A stretch of 64,000 nucleotides of DNA from Batrachochytrium dendrobatidis JAM81. Its lineage: Eukaryota; Chytridiomycota; Chytridiomycetes; Rhizophydiales. Below are positions 47,527 to 58,631 of the stretch, in pieces. The notes below the pieces were generated by a model. It saw nothing but the letters and a program-made list of their open reading frames with translations, was not told the origin of the DNA and ran no database searches. The stretch is taken from the NCBI RefSeq assembly GCF_000203795.2, contig NW_006281106.1:935302-999301 (forward strand), given 5' to 3'. The position numbers were made by a program, and so were the translations under genes. Every line of letters starts with the position of its first letter. The first letter of the stretch is position 1.

Positions 47527-49664
47527 ATGATTTCACTTTTTGCTACCATTGTCGCTCTCATTCCGATTGTTGTTCAAGCTGCTACTCAGAATGTTGAGCT
47601 CAATCTTGGTCAATTCACTGGATCCCCCGATGGTTACCAAACCAATATTTACGGTGCCAACAATCAAATGGAATTCCCTATTGTTATCAACAAAGGAGAC
47701 TTGCTTAGCCTCAAGGTCAACAACAAGCTTGGACTGCCCACCGCTATTCACTGTCACGGTCTGTTCCAGGTATAGTACAATTGCGATATTTTTAATCTTT
47801 TCCACCTAAATCATTTATGACCATGACGCTGCTTCATCACATTACTAGTTTCATGGGATGAAATAGTTTTGATTGTCATGCATTGAAATGGGGTTTCCAA
47901 CCTTTTGTTGTCAAAACCCTTGATCACGAGCAAAAGGGTATTGGTGCATGGACGCGTCCGTGCCTTGACTCGGCCTTGCATGTATCGACCCAACTCTTTT
48001 ACAGCTGTATTCATGTAAATGGAACACTATCTTGCGGTCATTATTTGCTTGGAATATGCAATGATGAAACATTGGTTGTTTTCCTAGTACAATTGGCTTG
48101 TTTGATCGATACAATGCTGTACTGCAAGCTCAATCATTTCATGAATTGGCTGTTTATGTATTGAAAACTATTTAATAGCATGCTAATTTCATTTCAATTA
48201 TTAAAATCATCCAACGTTTAGAGAGGAACTCCTTACTATGATGGTGCATCCGGTGTTTCTCAATGCCCTATCGCCGATCAGGACTCACTGCAATACGACA
48301 TCAGTGTTCCTGACCAGCATGGTACCTTTTGGTGGCATGCTCATCACAAGGCTCAATATGTCAAAGGTCTTCGTGGTCCTCTGATTATCAAAGATCCTTC
48401 CAACGAGCCCTATACTGCCGATTACGATGAAGAGTACATTGTCATGTTGACAGATTGGTTCCATGCGCAACATAGCTCAGATATCCTTGATCCCTTCATG
48501 ATCAGTACTACTGGAAACGAACCCATTCCAGACTCTGGCTTAATCAATGGCAAAGGCAGATACAACTGCTCCATGGCCACTGATAAGACGGTGCCATGTA
48601 TTAGCAATGCTCCGCTAACCCGCTTTGATTTTACCCCAGGAAAGCGTTATCGTCTTCGTGTTATCAATGCTGGTTCCATGGCAGTGTTCAACTTTTCTAT
48701 CGATGGTCATAAAATGACCGTGATTGAGGCCGATGGTGTCGATACTGCCAAGACTGTAGTAGATGGTATCCGTATCAGTGTTGCTCAGCGTTACTCTGTG
48801 ATTGTCGAAGCCAATGCTGCCCCAGGAAATTTTTGGATGCGTGCCGATATTGACACTGGTCTCTACACCGTTTACCAAGAGGGTATTTTAACCCCCACTA
48901 TCCGCGCGATTGTCTCGTACACTCAGAGTGATGCCGACCCAACATCTAGCCCAGTTGCTGCCAATGCAGTGATGCTCAACCAGTACAAACTGATGCCTGT
49001 TGTTCAAGACCCTATTTCTCCCAGAGTGAATCAGTCTTTGATTCTGTCATTTGGTATTCTTGCAGACACGGACAATATTTTCAAAGCATTCACTAGCGTT
49101 GATGGACATTTCACCGATTCTGTTTACAAGATGCCCGCGAATTCGCCAACTTTGATGAGCGCTATCAACAACCAGCCATTTGAACCAAGTGCCAATGTGG
49201 TTCCTGTTGTTAATGGTCAGACCATCCAACTGACTATCTATAATGATGACCCAATGGAGCATACGTTTCACTTGCACGGTCATACATTCCAGATTGTTGG
49301 TACGGGTGTTCAGCTTAATCTCAAACCCGCCCAACATGCTGCTAAAGTGATGTACCCAGAGCGCGATACTGTCACTGTTCCAGCATGCAAAATCAAGGCC
49401 AACAACACTGGCGGTGAAGGAGGTGCCTGCGGTGGTACCAAAGGATATGTCACGATCCGTTTCCGAGCAAACAATCCTGGTGCATGGCTGTTCCATTGCC
49501 ACATCGAATGGCACATTATGCAAGGTCTTGGCATCACGTTTGTTACTGCTGGCAAGGAATTACAAACCATGAAACTTCCTCCACGAATGGTTGATGGATG
49601 TGCTCGATCTGGTGTCAAATTGAATGCTACTCGTTTCTGGGCTCCACCACGTATTGGAATGTAA
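47527..49664 (+). CDS. Secreted multicopper oxidase (laccase/Fet3-like)
   Basis: Two in-phase exons, 47527-47769 and 48222-49664, 561 residues. A signal peptide (MISLFATIVALIPIVVQA) is followed by three cupredoxin domains. Copper ligands: L1 IHCHG at exon 1's end, L2 WWHAHH, L3 HTFHLHGHTF, L4 LFHCHIEWHIMQGL. L3/L4 supply the type 1 site and the His-Cys-His bridge to the trinuclear cluster. The L1 motif reads HCHG where laccases have HWHG. The axial residue following the T1 His appears to be Leu/Ile rather than Met, as in many fungal laccases. There is no C-terminal TM, so it is probably secreted rather than a Fet3-type membrane ferroxidase. Substrate (phenol, pigment precursor or Fe2+) cannot be told from sequence. 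The intron holds a TIR copy. Confidence 0.9.
48000..48170 (-). mobile_element. Short TIR element copy in oxidase intron
   Basis: A clear left end TACAGCTGTATTCATGTAAA followed by the family block AACACTATCTTGCGGTCATT. A block TCATTTCATGAATTGGCTGTTTATG marks the other side, but the right terminus is lost. It lies entirely within the only intron of the oxidase. Confidence 0.65.
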
Positions 49665-49728
49665 ACATGGCTGTTTGGAGATCTGTTGACTAAACTTCTT
49701 TTGCTCTATCCATCCTCAGTTTTAAATG

Positions 49729-49940
49729 TTGTATTAAAATGTATTCGCATCAAATGGAACACTTGTATTTATCTTGCATTGACTTTATTTTGCTTCAGAA
49801 TAAACAATGGTTAAATACTCACTGCGCTCTTCTATTAGAAATTGATATTCTGAATTCTTTGAAATGTTCATGAGACTGACTGTTTATTATGTATTTGGAC
49901 ACCCTTATTTAGTGCTCCGTTCTGTATGAATACGACGGTG
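49729..49940 (-). mobile_element. Short TIR element between convergent genes
   Basis: Left end TGTATTCGCATCAAATGGAA, right end CTGTATGAATACGACGGTG, with the block AATAAACAATGGTTAAATAC shared with the copy at 2309. Located just downstream of the oxidase stop, where it may contribute the 3' end of the transcript. Confidence 0.65.
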
Positions 49941-50161
49941 GCCTAATGGTGAGGATGGGAATGATCTTGCAAACAAACCATGATTGTTCATGATTAAAAC
50001 AATCCAGTGTAAATAAAAAGTCTAAAAGTAATGGAAAATAGATTATGACGTGAATCAAGAACAGGAAATGCAAGACTGTAGAAAACCAATGAGCTTTGTA
50101 AAAGTTGAGTTGTGGAAACTTTTGAATGGAAATAAACGTCTTTTGTTATTATTACTTGGTA

Positions 50162-52597
50162 TTACACTCGACATGGCGGCGAACATGACATTTTGGAAGC
50201 CATTGAAGATAAATCATTCATGCTTGTTTGAAACCCTCCACCAATGGTAAATAGCGGTGTACTGTCTCTTTGACCACGAGCAGGTAGTATAATTGGAATC
50301 GGTAAAGTAGTAGAGAATGCAGACCCCATTGATGGATCACCGCTAGATCCAGCGTTGGCTTCCAAAGTAGACGACAATCCAAGCGGTGGTGAAATGGAGT
50401 ATGGGTAGGATGATGTCTGAGCGGAAAATGAATACGAATGTAGTCTGTTAGAAAAAGGTATCTCGGCATTCGAAGTTGTCATTGAATAGGTCTGTGACTG
50501 GTGGTATTGTGGAGGCGACAATCGCGATGGTATAGGGGATATAGATTGTGACTCTATTCCACGCAACTGTGATGTGGATTGGATAAAGGGAGAGACTCGA
50601 GATGCCGAGGTTGGCAAAAACAACGGAGTCAATGGTCTGGAAAGCTTTGTCAATCTTGCATTGGTGGGTAAAGGAACAGGTGCTGCAGATGGAGGCGATA
50701 GAGGTGCAACACTGCTACTGAAATTGCGCGAAGCAGAGGGTCTGGCTGTATTATGCAAAGAAGTAGTTGACGGCAAACGATCAGTACCCTGCAACACACT
50801 AGTTGCGCTGTTATACAAAGAGGATAATCCACTCGTAGCAGACATAGAGGCAATGTGATCAGCACTGGCAGAATGCTTTTTGGAAGCCAATAGATTGGAA
50901 ACAGTTTGTCGTGCTGCTTGTGCAGAGGATGAGGTATTCAGATCAAAACTATGGCGGCGGCAATTGGCAACCCGTCCAAAAGAATCAGGCCATTCAAAAC
51001 CAGACTTGATTGGCTCATAAAGATTTGATTTGTAGATTGTGTCCAATAGCAGAGGAAGCACAAGTTTAAGCTTATAGTTACATGTACCATTGTTATCCCA
51101 GAAAACTTTTTCCGTGGCGCAAAGTCGAATTGCAAACTCAACAAAGCCAGTAGTAACACCAGGGCCAAACTCACTGTCCAAATCCACAGTGACCAAAAAG
51201 CGATCAACACCCTTGTAGTCTCCCATGTTGGGAGTAACAGTAGTTTGAAAAGTAGCATTAATATCGCGAAATGTAGCCCAGTTGTTGATAGTAAATCGAA
51301 CAGAAACATGCTTTTCATAAGCAATGTTTCGGGTGAGAATCGAAATACACAACTGATTTTTTGCATCTATTTCAATTTGATCCAGCACTACTGAATGGGT
51401 TCCAAAGTAAGAGTGAGTCGGTAGATTTTTTGATGCAATACGCCATTTATCTGATAGTGCAAAAGCAAGAGAAACCGATCCTAAATCCAAATCGCCATTA
51501 TCCTTGATATCTAGCGTTTCAGTGTCCGAAACAATGCAGGGCGAATCTGTTTTTGTAAAATGACAGATATGCTCAATGTTTTCTGCGAATTTGATGGATT
51601 TCCTACAACCCGGCAATCGAAGGTGGTGTGGAGATATAGCTTCATGGTGCTCCGAATCTACACATGGCAATTGCTCTGGCTCATGCTGTAAAAATGGAAC
51701 TGGCTGTGATGGATCTTGTTCGGGAAACAAAGCTGAAGCGTCCATTTCATTCTCCTCGTCAAAACTGTCAACATGTACAAGACTAGGTCTCAAGCCAGAC
51801 GGAACAGAGTCAAGTAGATTTGACACTGGATGCAAAATAGTCTTGGTAAAAGCTGGCTCTGAAAAGCAGTTTCCTGTAACAGCAACAGGAGAAGATGATA
51901 GTGCAGATGAAGTGGATGCGCAAGGGAGGATATGTACAATGGGAAATCGAGATAACGAACTGCTGGACGTAGTAGTTTCTCGAACCGTAGCAAAATATGA
52001 TTCACGCGGAGGTGACGACGGAGGTGAATATAACTGCGGTGGAGTTGACAAGGACCGTCCAATGCTAGATGCAAAATCATGTGCAAACACCTGAGTAGCC
52101 AACGATTGAGCAGAAAGCACAACAGACTGAGGATCATCTGTATGACGATTGGCAGCTGTCAATTCATCTAAAAATGAGTCCTGAATAATATTGTGTTGGC
52201 TTTCATCTGTATCCATGTGATTGTCGTATTCCTCGAAATGCTCAATATCACGATGTTCATTTGGGTCTTGGACACGATTCTGCCATATCTGAAGCTGATG
52301 TGTCTTGAAAGCACACTGAGAGCGACCATCAGACTCTTGATCAGATTGCTGTATGGGGCCTGATAAGTGCTGAGAACAAGGACCAGATTTGACATGTGTC
52401 CACTTGTGTTTCTGCGTAACAGAAGACCGAACCAATGGTGGGAATGTCTTTGAGCGCTTCAAGGTCGTGTTGTAAACAGCAACTGGTTTGACCTGCCGGA
52501 GTTCCAAGTGCTGTGGGTTATATAGATTAGCAAGGTCGTAAGGGCTGGGGAGTATAGGAAGAGTGCTTCCACTTGTAGTACGCTCCAGACTCACCAT
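50162..52597 (-). CDS. PP1 regulatory (glycogen-targeting) subunit with CBM21 domain
   Basis: A single 811-residue frame. A KSIKF motif near residue 332 fits the RVxF docking site for protein phosphatase 1 (KSIKFAENIEHICHF). The CBM21 carbohydrate-binding fold follows at about residues 400-520: ILTRNIAYEKHVSVRFTIN, NNWATFRD, DRFLVTVDL, FAIRLCATEKVFWDNN and GTCNYKL. This is the Gac1/Pig/PPP1R3 arrangement. These proteins tether PP1 to glycogen so it can activate glycogen synthase. The regions before and after are long, Ser/Pro-rich and probably disordered. An unusually acidic stretch (DEENEMDASALFPEQD) precedes the RVxF. The start at 52597 is the first ATG of the frame. The gene converges on the oxidase. 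Confidence 0.88.
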   Translation of the reverse strand: MVSLERTTSGSTLPILPSPYDLANLYNPQHLELRQVKPVAVYNTTLKRSKTFPPLVRSSVTQKHKWTHVKSGPCSQHLSGPIQQSDQESDGRSQCAFKTHQLQIWQNRVQDPNEHRDIEHFEEYDNHMDTDESQHNIIQDSFLDELTAANRHTDDPQSVVLSAQSLATQVFAHDFASSIGRSLSTPPQLYSPPSSPPRESYFATVRETTTSSSSLSRFPIVHILPCASTSSALSSSPVAVTGNCFSEPAFTKTILHPVSNLLDSVPSGLRPSLVHVDSFDEENEMDASALFPEQDPSQPVPFLQHEPEQLPCVDSEHHEAISPHHLRLPGCRKSIKFAENIEHICHFTKTDSPCIVSDTETLDIKDNGDLDLGSVSLAFALSDKWRIASKNLPTHSYFGTHSVVLDQIEIDAKNQLCISILTRNIAYEKHVSVRFTINNWATFRDINATFQTTVTPNMGDYKGVDRFLVTVDLDSEFGPGVTTGFVEFAIRLCATEKVFWDNNGTCNYKLKLVLPLLLDTIYKSNLYEPIKSGFEWPDSFGRVANCRRHSFDLNTSSSAQAARQTVSNLLASKKHSASADHIASMSATSGLSSLYNSATSVLQGTDRLPSTTSLHNTARPSASRNFSSSVAPLSPPSAAPVPLPTNARLTKLSRPLTPLFLPTSASRVSPFIQSTSQLRGIESQSISPIPSRLSPPQYHQSQTYSMTTSNAEIPFSNRLHSYSFSAQTSSYPYSISPPLGLSSTLEANAGSSGDPSMGSAFSTTLPIPIILPARGQRDSTPLFTIGGGFQTSMNDLSSMASKMSCSPPCRV

Positions 52598-55500
52598 TTC
52601 CTATCAAGAGGAAATAAATAGAAAGTTGAACAGGTCAGTCTCGACTATAAAATGGTGCAGAATAGTGTATCGATGCAAATGAAAAGTTAAACCCTAAAGT
52701 TTCAAAAATATAGTGACAGGTGGTTGATTCTATTTCCCACGTTTAAAATACAAAGTCATGAAATAGGAATAGCTGGAGACTAAGGGGTACAGTTGAGATA
52801 TAGCCAATTCAGTCTAAAACATAGGTCGGGAGTTGGCCCGCACCTTTGACCCCTTCTCTCACGCTTCACCAATCATTTGCAGTCACAGTAAAAGCGGAGT
52901 CTGGCAGCCAACAGCAAAAAGGTGCTGCTTATATGCCTTGTTACCCGGTCAACTTTGCACAGGGCCGTTTACAAAACACCACAACGGTCTAATAATGACT
53001 AGGTATGACTGATGGAATAAACAGCGCGATGTTGAAGTTGATAAAAATAATGCTCTGGTTGAATCATTGGGCTATGGATTATGGAAAGGTTGGCATTGGA
53101 CCATTCTTTCACCACAGTATCAGAATGCAATATTGGTATAAATGACCAATCAGAAACTCTAATGGGCTGAGAAGTGAAGCAAGTGATCATCATGCCCAGC
53201 AAAATCACTGACCTGGGTAGTGTTTGGTTTTTGTTGCACAAAGACTGTAGATGGAATGCTATGGTTGGGTGAGATTGGAGGACTAGCTGGAAGCAGATTA
53301 AAGCTGTTTGAATGTGAAATGATTGGATAAGATGGATAGTGTTCTTGCTAAATAAAATCGAATCACAGAAAATTGTCGATTAAAATGTCTACTTGATAGC
53401 TAAAACACTTGATTCTTGTAAAGAAAAGCATAAAACACTCGATTATCAATTGGAGGAAAATTGGGCAACAAGACGAATTGCCGCTGTTCCCACTGTGATG
53501 CCCAATCCAGTGCATCACAAGATTTACATTGAGCCTAACAAGCAGTTGCAACATACCAGAATGGGTGCACAGCAAAATACGGAGCAGTCCAGTTCACAGT
53601 GGATGTAGCACAAAGTCTGACAAATGTGGCAACCCTTTCTTAACCCGTCAATAGAGGCACTCTGATAGTGGATACTTGCGTAAATCACCCAAAGTCTGAT
53701 ACTGCAAGCTGCTGACTAAAATCCACTCGAGACTGCTAGATAATTGGTGTCGACAATTAAACGCTAGCAAATTACTAAACTGGAAATATACAAAGCAAGG
53801 AGTATGAGTCAATGTATTGCTTCAAGGTAGATTCACAAGTGGAGTGGACGTATGTGGCATGCAGCTATTATAAAACAGCCATAGATCGGAGTGTGGCTAT
53901 ACAAAGGCGGTGATAGTCAAGCGCAAAGATTATTCTCCACCTTCAAAACAGCCTAAAGAATCTTGAAAAACTGCACAAGAAACCATACCCAAACACCACT
54001 GAACAGACTGTATAAATACTGTCTGCGCAAACTCTTGTCAATCTCAGTTTGCAAATCAAAAATTAAACTTCCAACCGATACTTTAAATTTAAGCATTATG
54101 CAGTCTTGCCACAATATCCCGATGCTGGTACATTAAGCTCGGCTGCTCAAAAAATCAAACCATAGCACCTATTCGAGCCAATAGACTAGGGAAAACAGTT
54201 TGGGGTGCAATTCTTTCACCGGATAAACACTTGTTAAAAGTATCAGTCTGAACCCGTTACCACACAATCGCATAATTCTACACGTTTGAAGCTTGGACCA
54301 TCTTTAAACTGCAAAAGGCAAGGGTAGCATTAAGGAGCAAGACAGTCAACAAAGAAGCAAATGAATTGAATAGTAGATATACCAGAGAAATAAAGGTGGT
54401 CGGGGTTTGGCATTTACGAGATTGAACCAAACTCGCATAGATCTGGCTTCATTGTCAAGGTGATAACATACATAGATATGCCTACCTAATTCTCAATACT
54501 TGAGATACTGCTCAGCAATATAGAGTAGTATACAAACTGTATTGTTTCAAGAAACCAGTATGTGTAATGGTACTGCAAACGACAAGAGTGGGTCAATAGC
54601 CTCTACGTTGATGTAGTCCACTAAACAAAAATGTCAAGATTTAAACCAACAGATCCAACCCCAAAAGGCACAGATTAACCTACATATCAAGATATGTCTC
54701 AAAACGACTATTTTTGATCCAGGATTGAAATCTAAAATAGTAGTGTCCAACCTTTAAACTGAGGCTAAAGGATTATGTTTAAAAATAAGATTAGCACTGG
54801 ATGCGTAACAATGGCAGGAATTACAGCCGCATTCACGTAAAATGCAACACTAAATAAGGGTGCCAAAATACATAATAAACAACCAATCTCATGAAATGAT
54901 AATTCATACTAATCTTACCGAGCAACATTGTGCTCTCGGAACTTCTTACAAAGCTGATTGGTTTTTCTGTGTTTATCTGTATAAAAATACCGAATAAATG
55001 TTCCCATCTGTTTCAACTCACACCCTTTGCACTTGTTTAATCTCCAACTCTCCTTTTATCCAAACATTGGACGCTTGACATGCAAGCAACTATTGTATTC
55101 CCGAGATGTGTATTTTTTGTTAAACTAGAGCGCGAACGCATAAGGTTGTAAATACAGCAATGTAAAGCTTGCACAGGTTGTATTGAGAATAGTCGAACCC
55201 AATATCTGGATTACAATGAATCTGTGATCGTACAATGTATGGCTATGCCAAAAGTGGAAAAAGGGATATTCAAAAAGACAATTTCAATTCAAGACTATAG
55301 TTTAATTGTGTGCGCATCATATGATGGCTATTATGCTTGTTGAAGAATTGAGAATGTTGATTGAATAAGCAGTACATTTTTAGTAAAGAAACGAATATTT
55401 AAGCATTGTTTATTCCAAAGCAAAACAGTCACTGCAAGATACAGAAAAGTGCTCTACTTTACATGAATACGGTTGTAGATGATGTAATAAACTGCATATT

Positions 55501-56154
55501 GTAATACCGACTTTGCCGCTATCCATATGTTTATAAACGGCAATATGTTGTAGTTTTAAATCTCCGTGCTGACGCGGCATATTTTATTTGCCATATTACT
55601 CAATAAACAAGATTATAAGCTGATGTTGATTGAAATATTGCCACGTCAGTATGCACAGCTATGGCAAATATAATAACCACTAACATATTAGATTCTGATG
55701 TATCGAAAAACGGTACTGTACAGCCTTTGCAAAACCATTGCTACTGTTGTTTGATGCTTTTATAGCAAGAGATCGCTTAGCACATCTCACCAGATACACA
55801 AATGTGTGAAATTGCAACCATGCTTGTGCTTTACATCTACTACACGCCAATGGCAGTGATAATTACAAATGGCTCTATTGAAAATTAAATTTATTTCGTC
55901 TGATAAACTAAAACTAACCATGAATACTGTTGCTGCTGCCATGGAAACGCTCCTTATGTGTACCAGTATAGCCCTTGGTATTGGTCAAACGATCAAAAAC
56001 ATTTCCAGAGCTAGCACCCACAGTCTTTTTGGTCTGTTTTCAAAAGCCAAATATCCAAGAAAATTACAATACAAACATAGATCCACACATACGAATGAAA
56101 AAGCAGGATATCAGTACTGCGTTGAAATGCAGAGTATCAGTAGGAAATGAAAAT
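52598..56154. other. 3.6-kb gene-free region with one TIR element
   Basis: Between the CBM21 gene start and the TPPP stop I see no coding frame with protein character. The TIR copy at 54822-55477 occupies part. The frame at 53393-53608 has no recognisable features. 55478-56154 shows only antisense shadows of TPPP and short frames. Promoter sequences for the CBM21 gene should lie at the left edge. Confidence 0.4.
54822..55477 (+). mobile_element. TIR element, 656 bp
   Basis: Starts TACAGCCGCATTCACGTAAA and ends TTACATGAATACGGTTGTA, TA edges. The minus strand at about 54960-55080 has RLNKCKGCELKQMG, with the zinc-ribbon Cys pair intact but the RuvC-III part decayed. The transposase-side block TTGTTTATTCCAAAGC is near the right end. 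Among the longest copies in the window. Confidence 0.8.
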
Positions 56155-57276
56155 TCACTTCCAGGCGGATTTATGACATACAGTGGTATTCAGAAGCGTT
56201 TCAGACGACTTGACAATGGGTTTTACTGTGCGAGGCGCTTGTGAAGTGACTGCTTTTTTAGGTCTATTGGCCTCGGCATCTGGTACATTTCCAATTAGAT
56301 ATGGATGAGAACAGTACTAGAGCGTGTAGTACAGTGATGCATTGCAAATTATAGAGCAACATACCTAGCGCTTCAGTAGACATGGTAGTCACTGCAGCAT
56401 GGGCTCGTTTTGACTTTGGTGAATAGGACATAGTAACAGATCCACGCGGTGATCCTATTGGCGAGGCAGCAAGAGGAACACCGCGAATATCTGCTTCCTT
56501 TCTGTTCACAATCTTGGAAAGTTCATTGGTTCTAGAATGAGTGTCTCGTCCTGCTAAACCCAATCCTTGGCCGGCTTCGTCAAACCGGTTTTTATGAGTG
56601 CCAGTATAGTGTGTGTGGTCGGTTAATCGCTGGGTAACCGAGTCACTGGTTGTAATCTTGCCATTTACAAAATGGTGATAAATAGAAGCATCCACATGTT
56701 AGATATTCAGTAAAATACACAGAAACAGTATAATTTTGGCATCCAGTACAATACATACAGTTCCTGTTGCAACAGGACGGGCTCCGCTATTGAGGATGCT
56801 TCTTACAAGCAGATTATAGGCTTCGGTAGGAGGTTTGCTTGAACCATAACGCTTGGCTGCAACCAAATGCAATGCGGCTTGAAATTGTTCAAAATCAATC
56901 TTACGGACGGTCTTGGCCTTGACCTTGTTAAACCAGATATCGATATCTGTCGTAGTAATATGCTTATCAATGATCCCAGTGTCACGGCAGAACTTGGCCC
57001 ACTTGGAACCTATTCGTAATCAGATGGATTGAATGATTTACAGGTTAAATTTAAACCCAAATGTGGCTGAAATGAGCAGGTTTGATTCCATATAATGGAG
57101 TAGACCATGAAGCCATGAGTCTACAGCCATTTCCCAAACCATTAAAACCGTATCCAATAGCACATACCATCCATGGTTGGACCAGAAATATCCGTCATTG
57201 AACCAGAGAGATTGCGAGACGAGCCGAATTGGCAAAACGACCCAAAAGTCATGTAGAGGTCTTCAACAGTAGCCAT
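56155..57276 (-). CDS. p25-alpha / tubulin polymerization-promoting protein
   Basis: Starts MATVEDLYMTFGSFCQFGSS (exon 57168-57276). It continues in phase as SKWAKFCRDTGIIDKHITTTDIDIWFNKVK and DFEQFQAALHLVAAKRYG (exon 56759-57009). The next exon has ITTSDSVTQRLTDHTHYTGTHKNRFDEAGQGLGLAGRD, containing the p25-alpha Rossmann-like loop signature. A basic C-terminal exon (NRPKKAVTSQAPRTV) ends at 56155. TPPP proteins bind and bundle microtubules and occur mainly in organisms with cilia or flagella. No doublecortin domain follows, so it is not apicortin. Its presence fits a zoosporic, flagellated fungus. The call is firm; exon edges in the C-terminal half are approximate. Confidence 0.85.
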
Positions 57277-57580
57277 TTGTTCTACATTCAGTATACAATT
57301 ACATATCAAACAATTAATCAGCAGAACAAACCATCCAATAAGGGGGTTCAAATTATTAAATGTGGTAGCAGGGCCAAGACCGAGTGGATAGTGCAAACTT
57401 GGCGTTTGAATCTACATCACAATCAAGCTGCACTCAGTGTAGCTTACAGATTTAGATTCAAGTCAAAACGTTTGCTGGTGCCAAATGATCAATGGTCACT
57501 TGGAGTAGGTGTGATTCTTGGCAAGAAAGTGCGAGGCAGACGAATAGCAATTTATATTCCATAAACATGTGGATTTCATT

Positions 57581-58182
57581 TATCGCCATATTCACGTAGA
57601 ATGGAACATGAAATAAAGAGGTGCATAGTAACCAGTCAGTTCCCATCAAATTTACTGAACATTGTGCCCTCTAAACCTCTTGACAAAGCTCACTGGAGTT
57701 TTTCATCCATGCTCATTTTTATACAAAAAAAACTGTGTTCAAAGCGGCGTTTGCATCACGGTTCCAGTAAATCCACCTCTGACACTTGTTCAGTCTCCTT
57801 TCATACAAATCGAGTGCTATGAAATTGGTTGATTGGCATGGAAACACAGTCACCCATACATGCGATCCTTGTTTTTGAACTAGAACGCGAGCGTATCCGA
57901 GCTTTTGGAACACATCAGAGATGAATTGTATTGGCAGCAATCTAACCCAATATTTGGATTGCAGTCAATGAATCTGGTGACCGTACAATGATTTATTCCA
58001 AGATAATCTATGCTTAAAATTGTAATTTAATCATGTGCATATAATGGACACTGTTGATTGAAGCATTGATAATGTTCATCAAAGCCAATCTGTAGTAAGA
58101 CAACAAATATTCGGCGATTGCTTATCCCGAAGCAAAATAATGACTGCAAGATAGTGTCTCATTCTACATAAATACGGCTATA
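57581..58182 (+). mobile_element. TIR element, 602 bp, with best-kept Fanzor signature
   Basis: Left end TATCGCCATATTCACGTAGA, right end CTACATAAATACGGCTATA. On the minus strand (57719-57940) a 73-codon frame reads YARVLVQKQGSHVWVT then RRLNKCQRWIYWNRDANAAL. It keeps the catalytic Asp and the NAA of the RuvC-III motif RDxNAA that other copies have lost, although one zinc Cys is Trp here. Confidence 0.8.
57719..57940 (-). pseudogene. Fanzor (TnpB-like) C-terminal remnant
   Basis: Open frame ending near the left TIR with WNRDANAAL, the signature RuvC-III motif of TnpB/OrfB and Fanzor proteins, preceded by the remnant zinc ribbon (KCQRW). No RuvC-I or II remains. Compared with 46305-46535, the acidic residue is present, so the ancestral element probably encoded YWNRDVNAALN. 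Confidence 0.62.
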
Positions 58183-58631
58183 ACTAGATGTGCAGTGCAC
58201 ATCCGCCAAGGTTATCCACACTACCTGCACATTGTTTATTTCAAGGCGTGCAGCATCCATGTACTAGGGTGCCTTTGTTGATGATGTATTGTGGCACAGA
58301 GTAACAACCCCAGACTGATGGATTGGCCATGTTTTTATACAAGCCAGGCGTTCAATGCATGAATAAAAAGTAAACTGCCACTGTTGTGCACAAAACACCA
58401 TAAATTACAAGCGGAGCCTATTATACCGTGTCCTGATAGGAAGTTGGCCATGGTTTGTATCTGCTCATAGCAATGAGTCTAATTTGCATGGTTTGAACAG
58501 AAATGCATTCTATTACAACTGTTCCACAATTTTATCGCGAATGACATGTATATTGAGCTCAGATTATCAATGTACAGTTTATTATGCCCATTAAAACATA
58601 GTATTTAAAGTACGAAGCATCTCTAGTATAA

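Larger units (their letters stand above)
57277..58631. other. Intergenic region containing a TIR element
   Basis: The 602-bp copy at 57581-58182 fills the middle. The flanks (57277-57580 and 58183-58631) show only short frames. The left flank should include the TPPP promoter. Confidence 0.4.

Noticed and set aside
50574..52094. Plus-strand frames over the CBM21 gene
   Set aside because: Shadows of an 811-residue minus-strand gene with clear RVxF and CBM21 motifs.
53393..53608. 71-codon frame as a small gene
   Set aside because: Low-complexity composition, no motif, no supporting splice sites.
55869..56244. Plus-strand frames at the TPPP 3' end
   Set aside because: They partly overlap the antisense of the TPPP last exon and have no recognisable protein features.
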